Source of the DNA: an uncultured Mobiluncus sp.
GTDB taxonomy: Bacteria > Actinomycetota > Actinomycetes > Actinomycetales > Actinomycetaceae
Length of the DNA: 64,000 nucleotides
NCBI RefSeq assembly: GCF_947254095.1
Contig: NZ_CAMYBV010000007.1
Span: 1 to 64,000, forward strand
Reading direction: 5' to 3'
Shown here: positions 45,234 through 53,509 of the stretch, piece after piece
Position numbering within the stretch: the first letter of the stretch is position 1
How the letters are laid out: every line of letters begins with the position of its first letter
Made by a program: the position numbers and the translations under genes
Notes under the pieces: model-generated
Databases searched by the model: none
What the model saw: only the letters and a program-made list of their open reading frames with translations
What the model was told of the DNA's origin: nothing

Positions 45234-45790
45234 TCCGCGTGGGTTTTGCTAATCGCACTAGAGAGGTAGTTGCGTACCGTACCGGGTGAGAGGTGCACTC
45301 GAGCCGCGATTTCTTGGACTTTCAAGCCTTTTTCCGCGATTTTCAGGACTTCCATCTCGCGTTCTGTCAGCGGGTTATCGCCCTCGAAAAGGGATTCCGT
45401 GGCCAGTTTTTGGTCAACAGCCGTGCCTCCGGCGGCAATAGTTCGTACTGCGGCGGCGAGTTCTTCGGCGGGAGTTTCCTTGACCATAAAGCCTTTGGCA
45501 CCGGCGCTCAAGGCGCGTTTCAAGTATCCGGGACGTCCAAAAGTCGTCAATATCAGCGTCTTGGTGTCGGCGGCAGTCTCGGTGATGGCTTTGGTGGCGG
45601 CGATTCCGTCAAGGTCGGGCATCTCGATGTCCACCACCGCAACCTGGGGGTGGTGGGTTTGGACGGCATCGAGGAGCTCGCGACCATTGCTGGCCTGGGC
45701 GACTACCTCAATGTCGCCTTCGAGTTCCAGCAGTGCCGCAATCGCTCCGCGCACTAGCGCTTGATCATCGGCCAGTACCACGCTAATCAC
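45185..45790 (-). CDS. NarL/LuxR-family response regulator
   Basis: A 201-residue regulator with a receiver domain (VVLADDQALVRGA, phospho-acceptor Asp in VAVVDIEMPDLDG, Lys in FMVKETPAEE) and a C-terminal LuxR helix-turn-helix (PLTEREMEVLKIAEKGLKVQEIA, then VRNYLSSAISK). It resembles the DesR type. It overlaps its sensor kinase by four bases and is the last gene of a four-gene ABC/two-component operon. Confidence 0.92.
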   Translation of the reverse strand: MISVVLADDQALVRGAIAALLELEGDIEVVAQASNGRELLDAVQTHHPQVAVVDIEMPDLDGIAATKAITETAADTKTLILTTFGRPGYLKRALSAGAKGFMVKETPAEELAAAVRTIAAGGTAVDQKLATESLFEGDNPLTEREMEVLKIAEKGLKVQEIAARVHLSPGTVRNYLSSAISKTHADTSAGAARKARELGWL

Positions 45791-47019
45791 AGCTTTACCT
45801 CCACTACGGTGCTGGTCTCAAGGGCGTTTTGCCGTTCGTTAGCGGCGCTTGCGGTGCCCGTGGTGCTTGCGGCGCTTGCGACCCCACGTTTCCCTACTAT
45901 ACTGAGGGTTCCCCCGACCTGTTCCACGCGAGCCTTGAGTCCCTCCAGGCCGTGTCCGGCAGCATCGGGGGGAATCCCCACTCCATTATCGGTGATAGTC
46001 AGGCTGCTCCGGTCTAACTTGATAGTGGCTCGGCGAGCCGCCGAGTGACGAATGATGTTGGTGGTGGCCTCCCTAATCACCCAAGCGAAAACTGCTTGGT
46101 TCACGGCGGGGATGGAGTCGAGGTCTTTCCAGGCGCTGCCCTCCCGCTGCAAGTCTATACTGGCACTCTCCAATGCTTGAGACGCGGCGGCGATTTCTTC
46201 TGACATACTCTGTACTTTGAGCCCCGCCACAGTTTGTCTAACCTCCTCGATTGATTCCCGCGCCAAGTGGGTAATCTCGCGCAGTTCCGCGTGGGCACGC
46301 CCAGGGTCGCGTTCCAGCAGTTTTCCGGCCAGTTCGGACTTGAGGGCAATGACCGTAAGGGTGTGACCCAGGACATCGTGTACGTCCCTGGCTACACGTT
46401 CGCGTTCTTCCAAAATCGCTCGTGTCCCAGCTTGGCGCTGGCTTTCAATACTGGAACCGATAAAGAAAGTTATTCCCGCCACGAACATAAACACGGCTGA
46501 GGTGGTGATGGCGAGGCCAAAGTATTCTTGACCATTCGGTACAAAACTGGGAATGAGGAAGGAGGTTAAAACCGTCAAGGCTCCGGCAATATAGCCAACC
46601 GTTTGTGGCAGGGTGAAAGGCGCGGCAGCAGCGATAAACGGCAGGAAAGCCAAGGAGTTCAGCGGTCCTAACACTGCCACCTGTAGCAATGTAGTCAGCA
46701 CAAGTACCGCAAAGGCTACGGCGTCGCTCTTGCGTAGGCGGTGCCGACCGTCGAAGTAGCGGAAGTTACGCTCTCCCATGATTGGTTTGCGCCACGAGAG
46801 TGAAAAAGCAGCTACGTAAGCCAGAGCGAATGCGGTGGTCAATATCAGGGAAATTATCTTTTGCCCCAGGGGTAAGGTCAGTGCCTGACTAATCGGAAAG
46901 TACAGAAACCCCAGCCACACGTGGCTCATGATGATGCTTACGATAACGTAGGACTTTGAGGGCGGCATGCTGAAACCGTGGTCTTTCGCCGTGAAGTCGG
47001 AGGTGGATTGCGTGCTCAT
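45787..47019 (-). CDS. sensor histidine kinase (HisKA_3, DesK-like)
   Basis: A 410-residue membrane sensor with about six N-terminal helices, the phospho-acceptor helix ERVARDVHDVLGHTLTV, and a compact ATPase domain ending DNGVGIPPDAAGHGLEGLKARVEQ. It pairs with the overlapping response regulator. It overlaps the permease gene by four bases, so signal sensing and transporter production are coupled. The ligand is unknown; such operons often respond to envelope stress or peptides. Confidence 0.92.
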   Translation of the reverse strand: MSTQSTSDFTAKDHGFSMPPSKSYVIVSIIMSHVWLGFLYFPISQALTLPLGQKIISLILTTAFALAYVAAFSLSWRKPIMGERNFRYFDGRHRLRKSDAVAFAVLVLTTLLQVAVLGPLNSLAFLPFIAAAAPFTLPQTVGYIAGALTVLTSFLIPSFVPNGQEYFGLAITTSAVFMFVAGITFFIGSSIESQRQAGTRAILEERERVARDVHDVLGHTLTVIALKSELAGKLLERDPGRAHAELREITHLARESIEEVRQTVAGLKVQSMSEEIAAASQALESASIDLQREGSAWKDLDSIPAVNQAVFAWVIREATTNIIRHSAARRATIKLDRSSLTITDNGVGIPPDAAGHGLEGLKARVEQVGGTLSIVGKRGVASAASTTGTASAANERQNALETSTVVEVKL

Positions 47020-47780
47020 ACGCGCCTCCGTGAACGTTTATAGCCCCATATTGCCAGGAGAGCAAAAATCAAGATCCACACTACAAAGTTCACGATGCCA
47101 ATTCCTAGGTTTTCGGTGTATAGCTTTCCGTCCATCGTAATCTGATTTCCGTTAGTGGCGGCGTATCTTGCGAGGATTCCGTAACCGTAGCCTGGCATGA
47201 ATTTCGCGAAATCCAGCAGCCATCCGCCCAGGGGCATAAACAGATTCGCGCCGAAACCAAATAGGGTGGTCAGACCCGAGGCGATAGAGACGGCCGTATC
47301 AGAATGCAGCAGCAGCCCGAAAGCCAGACCGTAGAGGGTGAAAGTGAGCGACCCACCCAGAATCACCAAGACAGAGATAACCCAAGCAGAGGGCTCCGCT
47401 TTGGCTTGAGTGAGACCACCCAACAGGAAGATGACCGCCACGGGCAAAGCCGCCAGCAGCGCTCCCAAGGCGATTTTGGTACCCAGGTACCTCCCGTTAC
47501 TCAGGGGAGTCAGTGCGATTTGGCGTCCCCAGCCTTGGATCTTTTCCACGGAGGTGCCAGCGGCAAAACTGGCGGTGGAGATAATGGCTCCGTAGGCGGC
47601 GATATTGACCATAATGACCCAGGCCCAATTGGCAGTCGTGTCGGCGACCATTTCCTTGGCATAGGTCGCGGCGACTCCAAAAATCAGGTAAATCACTGCC
47701 GGAAGTCCGATGACGAACATGGGTACTTCGGGTGAGCGCAGGATTCGCTTTAAATCCAGAGCAAATATTTTCGTGTTCAT
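47016..47780 (-). CDS. ABC-2 type transporter permease
   Basis: A 254-residue integral membrane protein with six helices (for example FVIGLPAVIYLIFGVAATY, LGALLAALPVAVIFLLGGLT, WVISVLVILGGSLTF), typical of the ABC-2 exporter permeases paired with drrA-like ATPases. It starts 12 bases after the ATPase stop and overlaps the kinase by four bases. Confidence 0.88.
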   Translation of the reverse strand: MNTKIFALDLKRILRSPEVPMFVIGLPAVIYLIFGVAATYAKEMVADTTANWAWVIMVNIAAYGAIISTASFAAGTSVEKIQGWGRQIALTPLSNGRYLGTKIALGALLAALPVAVIFLLGGLTQAKAEPSAWVISVLVILGGSLTFTLYGLAFGLLLHSDTAVSIASGLTTLFGFGANLFMPLGGWLLDFAKFMPGYGYGILARYAATNGNQITMDGKLYTENLGIGIVNFVVWILIFALLAIWGYKRSRRRV

Positions 47781-47792
47781 GATGAGGTTTCC

Positions 47793-48704
47793 TTAGTTGC
47801 TGGTCAGGGTAAAGAAAGTGTCCTCCATAGAGGGAGGGACGATTTCCAAGTGGCTCACACCGGGTTGAGAAAGAATGAAACGTGCGAAATCATCCGATTT
47901 CTGTACCAAAAGGTACATTCTGTCGTCTTTGATTTCCACAGATTCTTGGGGCCAGTGTTCCTGTATCTGAGCGGCAAGCGCGTTGAGGTGCGAGGGGTCA
48001 ACCTGGAAAGACACGTTGCGCGTTCGCTGGGCAGTAATTTCTGCCGGACTGGCATCCGCGATGATTTTTCCGTGATTCATCACCACGATGCGATCAGCAT
48101 AGTCCGAGGCCTCCTGCAGGTAGTGGGTGGCAAAGATGATGGTCTTGCCGTTTTGCGCCTGACCGTGCATCACTTCCCAAAAGTCGCGGCGCGCGTTGGC
48201 GTCCATTCCCGCGGTCGGTTCGTCGAGTATCAATAAATCCGGGTTTGGTAACAGAGCTAGCGCGAATTTAATCCGCTGCTGTTCCCCGCCGGAGCATTTC
48301 CCAATCTTACGTTTGCGAATCGGCTCTAGGTTTGCCGCGCGTATCACCCGCTCCCGGTTTTCCGGGGTATCAACATCCCGGCCGTAAGCTGCGGCAATCC
48401 AGCGGACGACTTCGGAGACATACATGTCTTTGAGTAGGCCACCCGTTTGCAGGACGGCAGCAATCTGACCGCGGGAAATCGCGGTTTTCGGGCTTTCGCC
48501 CAAAACCCGCACCTGTCCGGAGGTCGGTGCGCCGAGCCCCAGAACCATATCCAGAGTGGTGGTTTTCCCCGCCCCGTTTGGCCCTAGTAGAGCCATAACT
48601 GTACCAGTCGGTACATTAAGTTCGATGCCATCCACTGCGTGGACTTTCCCGAAGTGCTTATGCAGATGAGTGAGCTGCAGGGCAGCCGTAGTGGTTGTGT
48701 TCAT
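47793..48704 (-). CDS. ABC transporter ATP-binding protein
   Basis: A 303-residue ATPase: Walker A GPNGAGKTT, signature CSGGEQQRIKFALALL, Walker B LLILDEPTAGMD, then a C-terminal 80-residue substrate or regulatory extension typical of the DrrA/CcmA type. Start taken at ATG 48704 (MNTTTTAALQL), as the family begins at this point; the frame is open to 48770. First gene of the operon, divergent from thiN. Confidence 0.92.
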   Translation of the reverse strand: MNTTTTAALQLTHLHKHFGKVHAVDGIELNVPTGTVMALLGPNGAGKTTTLDMVLGLGAPTSGQVRVLGESPKTAISRGQIAAVLQTGGLLKDMYVSEVVRWIAAAYGRDVDTPENRERVIRAANLEPIRKRKIGKCSGGEQQRIKFALALLPNPDLLILDEPTAGMDANARRDFWEVMHGQAQNGKTIIFATHYLQEASDYADRIVVMNHGKIIADASPAEITAQRTRNVSFQVDPSHLNALAAQIQEHWPQESVEIKDDRMYLLVQKSDDFARFILSQPGVSHLEIVPPSMEDTFFTLTSN

Positions 48705-48804
48705 GTATCTAAGTCTTGCTCCCCGGCGTTTGGGCCGGTAGTGTGCGCAATCACAAAAATTAGATGACATCTGTCATGTTTTCCGGGCTTCGCGGGGGCC
48801 AGAT

Positions 48805-48810
48805 TAGAAT
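48805..48810 (+). promoter_or_regulatory. thiN -10 element (leaderless)
   Basis: TAGAAT then GACTCC then the ATG at 48817, without a Shine-Dalgarno. Confidence 0.45.
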
Positions 48811-48816
48811 GACTCC

Positions 48817-49611
48817 ATGACCAAGATGTGCGAAAACCGCGACGATTCGGCTAAAGGTGGCGCTGTGTCGGCTGATTCGCGCTGCCTGGTGGTGGTCGGA
48901 GGGGTGCAAGGTCTGCGTGCGCTGTGCGCTGACGACTGGGATTTTTCGGTCTACGAGTTGGTAATTTGTGGCGATTCGGGTCAAGACGTGGCGCGAACTT
49001 TGGGGATTGTCCCCGACGTCTATATCGGCGACTTTGATTCTTCGCCGCGTCCGACAGGTCAGGCTGAGTTCGCGGACGGGCGCGCTCGCTCCCCCGAGGC
49101 TTTGGCGGCAGTACCCGTCGACCCTCCCAGCGTCGCTGTTCCCCGCGATGGCGCGGAAGTGATAGTTCTCCCCGCGGCCAAGGAAATTACGGATTCTGAA
49201 GCGGCGGTCGATTTGGCGTATTCTCGCGGTTACCGGCACATTGATGTCATTGGCGGTTTGGGGGGACGCTTGGACCATACTTTGGGAAACCTCGGTATTT
49301 TGGCGAAATTCGCCCACACTCCCGCCCGGCTGCGCTGGATAGACGGCTACAACATGGTGTCCCTGGTAGGGCCGGGAACCCATATGGTGCCCCGCAACGA
49401 CTACCACTATTTCGGCTTGATTCCTTTTGACGGCGATGTTCGCGGCCTCACCCTGACGGGGACGCGCTACCTGGTCGAGGACTTTACCCTGGTTCGCGGC
49501 TCAACGCGCGGGGTTTCCAACGAAATCACCGCACAGTGCGCCACCGTTTCTTTCACTAGCGGCAGACTGCTGATGGTCTCGTCACGAGACTTGCAGATTT
49601 CGGGTCAATAG
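48817..49611 (+). CDS. thiN: thiamine pyrophosphokinase
   Basis: A 264-residue enzyme that makes thiamine diphosphate from thiamine and ATP. Signatures are VICGDSGQDVA, the metal-binding IGDFDSS, EAAVDLAYSRGY, GGLGGRLDHTLGN and the thiamine-binding TRGVSNEI. It is about 40 residues longer than many relatives because of an insert at about 70-105. Leaderless-type start. The glycosylase gene follows after a short gap. Confidence 0.9.
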   Translation: MTKMCENRDDSAKGGAVSADSRCLVVVGGVQGLRALCADDWDFSVYELVICGDSGQDVARTLGIVPDVYIGDFDSSPRPTGQAEFADGRARSPEALAAVPVDPPSVAVPRDGAEVIVLPAAKEITDSEAAVDLAYSRGYRHIDVIGGLGGRLDHTLGNLGILAKFAHTPARLRWIDGYNMVSLVGPGTHMVPRNDYHYFGLIPFDGDVRGLTLTGTRYLVEDFTLVRGSTRGVSNEITAQCATVSFTSGRLLMVSSRDLQISGQ

Positions 49612-49630
49612 TCTTTCCGGGCGGTTCTTC

Positions 49631-50272
49631 ATGACAAGCGTGGTAGGGCGGGTCTCAGGTTTTCGCGAGCTGTTCGAGATTTTGCAACGCAATGTGAGGG
49701 ATGCGGGAAAGTGGTGGCCGGCGCAAACGAAGTTTGAGATCCTGGTGGGCAGCGTGCTGACCCAAAACACGACCTGGACCAGCGTGGAAAAGTCCCTAGA
49801 GAACCTGCGGAAGGAAGGACTGCTTGACCCCTTGCGGCTGGCGGGGGTGGAATCGTGCGAACTCGAGACCCTCATTCGACCCAGCGGCTTCATGCGCGCG
49901 AAAGCGAGATACCTGAAAAACTTGACCGAATGGTACATAAAAACTGATGCCCGGGCTGGTGAGATTGACACCCCAACGCTGCGCAACTCCCTTTTGCAAG
50001 TCCCGGGAGTGGGTGAGGAAACGGCCGATGACATCCTACTTTATGCCTATGACCGCCCGGTTTTTATTTTCGATGCCTATGCGCGCCGATTGCTGGCGGC
50101 AGCTGGTTTGGGCGAGTTTCGGACCTATCGCCAAGCGCGTCAGGCCTGCGTTGCGGCGTGGCGGGCGGAGGGATTTACCGTGGAGGAACTGGCGGTATTT
50201 CACGGTTTAGTGGTGCAGGCCGGAAAGGATGCGCGCCGGGAGGGAAGTTGGGAAGGTATCCTGAGGGCATGA
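49631..50272 (+). CDS. HhH-GPD DNA glycosylase (MagIII/endonuclease III-like)
   Basis: A 213-residue base-excision enzyme. The helix-hairpin-helix-GPD motif is VPGVGEETADDILLYA followed by VFIFDAYARR with the catalytic Asp. The catalytic Lys of endonuclease III is replaced by Glu in GEETAD, and the four Fe-S cysteines are absent. This matches monofunctional glycosylases of the Helicobacter MagIII type (3-methyladenine removal). It overlaps the next gene by four bases (ATGA). Confidence 0.82.
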   Translation: MTSVVGRVSGFRELFEILQRNVRDAGKWWPAQTKFEILVGSVLTQNTTWTSVEKSLENLRKEGLLDPLRLAGVESCELETLIRPSGFMRAKARYLKNLTEWYIKTDARAGEIDTPTLRNSLLQVPGVGEETADDILLYAYDRPVFIFDAYARRLLAAAGLGEFRTYRQARQACVAAWRAEGFTVEELAVFHGLVVQAGKDARREGSWEGILRA

Positions 50273-50922
50273 TTAAAGGCGCGATTTTCGATTGTGACGG
50301 AACGCTACTCGATACCATGCCGCTGTGGCGGGAGGCAGCCGGAAAATACTTGACGACCTTGGGGATAGAGGTTGATAAGGATTTGGGCGCGCAATTTTTT
50401 GAGATGACGTTGCCCGAGTCGGCGCGCCTGGTACACCAGCGCTTCGGGTTGGGCGTAACGGTCAGTGAGGTCGTGAACGGTATCAAAGATGCGGTCTATA
50501 CCGGCTATCTCGAGGAGGTGCAGCTCAAGCCCGGAGCCAGGGGTTTCCTAGAGGCACTGGCCGAAGCGGGGGTGCCGATGACGGTGGTGAGTTCCGGATC
50601 CGAGGGTCTGATCCGCCCAGCTTTCCGGCGTCTGGGGATTGAGGAGATGTTTACGCAGTATTTCGCCTCTTCGGAGACGGGAATGCACAAGCGCGAGCCG
50701 ACTATGTTCTTGCAGGCGGCGGGGGCGATGGGCAGCGTGCCGGATGACGCTTGGGTATTTGAGGACGCGGTTTATGCGGTCCGGGTGGCCAACGCGGCCG
50801 GGTTCCACACGGTGGGAATCGCCGATGATGCCAGCCGGGGTGAGTCGGATGTTTTGGCGAGCGAGGCGGAGGCGTACTGGGAGGAATATCCCGGGGAAAT
50901 CCCTGATTTTATGCAGTCCTAG
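50269..50922 (+). CDS. HAD-family phosphatase/beta-phosphoglucomutase-like
   Basis: A 217-residue HAD enzyme: IFDCDGTLLDT (nucleophile Asp and acid Asp), a helical cap, TVVSSGSEG (motif II), a Lys in motif III (HKREPTMFL) and VFEDAVYAV (motif IV). It resembles sugar-phosphatases and beta-phosphoglucomutases. ATG 50269 overlaps the glycosylase stop, so both are translated together. Confidence 0.85.
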   Translation: MIKGAIFDCDGTLLDTMPLWREAAGKYLTTLGIEVDKDLGAQFFEMTLPESARLVHQRFGLGVTVSEVVNGIKDAVYTGYLEEVQLKPGARGFLEALAEAGVPMTVVSSGSEGLIRPAFRRLGIEEMFTQYFASSETGMHKREPTMFLQAAGAMGSVPDDAWVFEDAVYAVRVANAAGFHTVGIADDASRGESDVLASEAEAYWEEYPGEIPDFMQS

Positions 50923-50948
50923 GACAGCGGCAGATTTTTGAACGATCG

Positions 50949-51596
50949 TTACAGTTGTGTGGGGATTTCCGGCAAATTCCCGGCGGGCTGATTTGCGGTG
51001 TTTCCCTTCCTCTGGCGGCGTTTGGCGAGGAATTTTCGGGTCTTGTGGGCGATGAATATGAGTCCGATGATGATAATTATCAGGAAAAAGATAACCAGTA
51101 TGGGGACGAAGATAGCTGTCAAGGACATTACCAAGGAAAAGCCTTCTTCTGCGCCGGACGCTACGGGGGCGGCCAGACCGCCGGTGGTGGTGTTAAGGAC
51201 GGGGCGGCTGACCGTTTTGCCGCTGTGAACGGTCAGCGCTACGACTACGCCCAAGACTATGCCTATCCAGGGATTTTGCGCCATAAGGGCGGAGTGTTCT
51301 TCAAAGTCCTCAGCAGCGGTGGAGGCTGCGAATATTAGGCCGCCGGTGGCGGGGCGAATCACGGTGCTGATGGCATCATTGACGCTGTCCAGTGCGGGAA
51401 CTTTGTCAATGAAAAAATCCGTGAAGCAGAGGATGGCTGCGATGGCGATAGCCCAAGGGGAGGCAATCCACGAGAGCTCGGCGGGTAGGGTGACGAAGTC
51501 GGTGAAACGTGCGACTAGAGCGACGATGAGGAAAGGGATGTAAGCGTTCAATCCCGCGGCTGCTGAGAGTCCCAGTCCTGTAAGCGTGGCAAGCAT
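50949..51596 (-). CDS. DUF4126 integral membrane protein
   Basis: A 215-residue protein with about four to five membrane helices. It starts LATLTGLGLSAAAGLNAYIPFLIVALVARF and has the FTDFFIDKVPALDSVNDAISTVIRPATGG segment that marks the DUF4126 family. The basic tail is cytoplasmic. Function unknown; stand-alone. Confidence 0.8.
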   Translation of the reverse strand: MLATLTGLGLSAAAGLNAYIPFLIVALVARFTDFVTLPAELSWIASPWAIAIAAILCFTDFFIDKVPALDSVNDAISTVIRPATGGLIFAASTAAEDFEEHSALMAQNPWIGIVLGVVVALTVHSGKTVSRPVLNTTTGGLAAPVASGAEEGFSLVMSLTAIFVPILVIFFLIIIIIGLIFIAHKTRKFLAKRRQRKGNTANQPAGNLPEIPTQL

Positions 51597-51712
51597 AGGC
51601 CAATTTTAACGTAATGTTTAGCAAGGTTTAGTTTTATGACTCAAGAAAAGGCCCTGTCTCTGTGAATCTGGCTGTTGCTGCTAGAATGTGGCATACTGTT
51701 GTAGTTTGAACC

Positions 51713-51783
51713 GCGGGCGTAGTTCATCGGTAGAACGACAGCTTCCCAAGCTGTAAAGGCGGGTTCGATTCCCGTCGCCCGCT
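51713..51783 (+). tRNA. tRNA-Gly (CCC)
   Basis: A 71-base cloverleaf with acceptor GCGGGCG/CGCCCGC, anticodon loop TTCCCAA (anticodon CCC) on ACAGC/GCTGT, T-loop TTCGATT. Its 3' end (CGTCGCCCGCTC) recurs at 51961 and 55419, so it is the attachment site of the island that follows. Confidence 0.96.
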
Positions 51784-51785
51784 CT

Positions 51786-51821
51786 GTTGAAGATGCCGAG
51801 CATTTGCTCGGCATCTTCAAC
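51786..51821 (+). terminator. hairpin after tRNA-Gly
   Basis: A perfect 16-bp stem (GTTGAAGATGCCGAGC / GCTCGGCATCTTCAAC) with loop ATTT, starting 3 bases after the tRNA. Confidence 0.75.
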
Positions 51822-51833
51822 ATTTAGCGGACT

Positions 51834-51849
51834 GCGACGGGAATCGAAC
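51834..51849. repeat. inverted copy of the tRNA-Gly T-arm
   Basis: GCGACGGGAATCGAAC is the exact reverse complement of the tRNA-Gly T-arm (51763-51778). It may be the scar of an inverted integration. Confidence 0.7.
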
Positions 51850-51859
51850 AGGTTCGCTC

Positions 51860-51972
51860 AGCGGCAGCGACGTAGTCGCGTGAGCCGCTGAGTAAAACGG
51901 TGGAGGCGTTAAAAAACGGCACTGGTGTGCCGTTTTAGCCGGAACGCCTTAAAAATCCTCCGTCGCCCGCTC
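51860..51972. repeat. 113-bp direct repeat, left copy (island end, att)
   Basis: Identical in length to 55318-55430 with only five substitutions. It folds into two nested hairpins (CAGCGGC/GCCGCTG with an inner GCGAC/GTCGC; GGCGTT/AACGCC with an inner AAAACGGCAC/GTGCCGTTTT). It ends in CCGTCGCCCGCTC, which matches the tRNA-Gly 3' end. Confidence 0.88.
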
Positions 51973-51978
51973 TGGGCC

Positions 51979-53157
51979 ATGGATATTGCCTTTGACAAGG
52001 ACGAGTTTTTTCCGGCAGCGTGATTCGCAGTATGCGGCAGAACATCCGGAGAAACAGGCAGCCAAGGGGGAAATCCACGAAAATCTGATGGCAGGGTGCA
52101 TTTCCGTTCTGGACGAAAAGCTGGCGGCGCTAGGGCAAACGCAGGAGGACTATCTTCCTTCGGAGATTGAAAAATTCAAGGATGCCACGGGCTATGAGGA
52201 ATTTTTGGACTTTGATCCCGCCGAAATCAAGGCAGTGTTGGAGAACCCGGACAAGTCCCGCATTGAGAGATGCTGGCCTCTGCGGAAAAGGCAGAACGCG
52301 AGTACATGGCGGAGGCGACCGCCTATGTGCAGACGCCCGCCGACATTGCGGAGCGGGCATAGGCGGTACAGGAGCAGCCGCGGGGCGATACCTTTTCCAT
52401 CTACCAACTGAAACCGGGGGACGCCACACGGGCTTACCGCTTTGAACCGCTGGATGCTATCCGAAACAACGGCCTTTCTGTGAAGCCGAAGAACTATGAA
52501 CTGGTCTACACCGCTCCGCTGACGGAAAAGGATGATCTGGAAAGCATCTATACCCGCTTTAACATCGACCACCCGGCTGACTTCAAGGGGCACTCTCTGT
52601 CTGTGTCCGATATTGTGGTGCTGCATCAGGACGGGAAGGACACCGCCCATTACTGTGACCGCTTTGACTTTTCTCAGGTGCCGGAGTTTTTGCAGCCGGA
52701 ACAGGCGGCAGAGGTCACGATTCCCACGCCGTATCAGATGGCGACGCAGGAGCGAATCTGTACACCCAGAGGCAGCTTTTGTGTGACCAATATGACGCGG
52801 GAACAGATGCAGGCGGCGGGATATGGGATTCACCATCAGTCTGACGATGGGAAATACCTCATCATGGGCAACGGCACACGAGCCTTTGCTGTGCGCGCAC
52901 AGCAGCCGGAGCAGGACAATCCCCTCCGCACAGCGGAAATGACGTTGGAGGATGACTACGGCATGATTGACGGCATCATCAACAATGGCAGACGCGGCGA
53001 GGAATCGGAGAAGGCGCAGGAGCACACGGAGCGGACGAAGCCGGAGACGCTTTCCATCCGGGAGCGGTTGGAAAATGCCAAACGGGAGTGCACCGGGCAT
53101 AAGGCCTCGGAGAGCAAGAAGCTCGGCCGTGATGTGCCGGAGCAGGTTTGTCTATGA
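51979..53157 (+). pseudogene. decayed YodL/DUF4316-type conjugative-element protein
   Basis: The remains of one gene spread over two frames. MDIAFDKDEFF opens in one frame. It continues after a frameshift as RQRDSQYAAEHPEKQAAK to FLDFDPAEIKAVLENPDKSRIE. Another shift leads to MLASAEKAEREYMAEATAYV, then a TAG (about 52360), then FSIYQLKPGDATRAYRF and the YodL part NYELVYTAPLTEKDDLESIY, IDHPADFKGHSLSVSDIVVLHQ, and NPLRTAEMTLEDDYGMIDGIIN. These are typical of cargo proteins on gut Clostridia ICEs. At least two frameshifts and one stop make it non-functional as a whole; the last 225 codons (52480-53157, from GTG) remain open. Confidence 0.8.
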
Positions 53158-53312
53158 GCCGGAGCAAGAAATGGAGGCTGGAATGGGCGTTCTTCCTTGG
53201 TGACAACGAAAGGCGGCAGTAAAACCATACCTGCCGCAAATGCATACACGGCTGCAAGCAGAGCTTCCGGCCGTGCGAAATCGCCTGTCCACATCACAGG
53301 TCAAAGCGCTCT
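53154..53312 (+). pseudogene. decayed small cysteine-rich ICE protein
   Basis: ATG overlaps the stop of the YodL frame (ATGA). It reads MSRSKKWRLEWAFFLGDNERRQ, then TAA, then continues in frame as NHTCRKCIHGCKQSFRPCEIACPHH. This is the small protein that usually follows the YodL gene in Clostridia elements, with a stop where a Tyr codon is expected. Confidence 0.6.
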
Positions 53313-53462
53313 AGTTCGGTGCAGATAAGGGTGCGAAAACGGCAGAATAAGCCCTTGTATCCGCAGTTTCAAAAAGTGCCTTTATGATTTCTCATGTGCC
53401 AGACTGGTTACTGGCACACGGAAAAAAGAATCGATTTCAAACACTTTCTGTTATACAAAATG

Positions 53463-53501
53463 GGAGTACAGCCTTTCGGTTCGTCCGGTTGGCTGTACTC
53501 C
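53463..53501. terminator. terminator at the 3' end of the reverse transcriptase gene
   Basis: GGAGTACAGCC and GGCTGTACTCC close a 17-base loop, with TTTTT on one side and a T-rich stretch (CATTTTG) on the other. The 150 bases before it (53313-53462) hold nothing recognised. Confidence 0.7.
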
Positions 53502-53509
53502 TGTTTTTA

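Noticed and set aside
51860..51972. integron attC site
   Set aside because: It has nested hairpins and a GTT/AAC pair but not the required core site bases, and no integron integrase is present.
52192..53100. 302-codon minus-strand frame in the island
   Set aside because: Lies opposite the YodL remains, whose plus-strand peptides match a known family; the minus frame does not.
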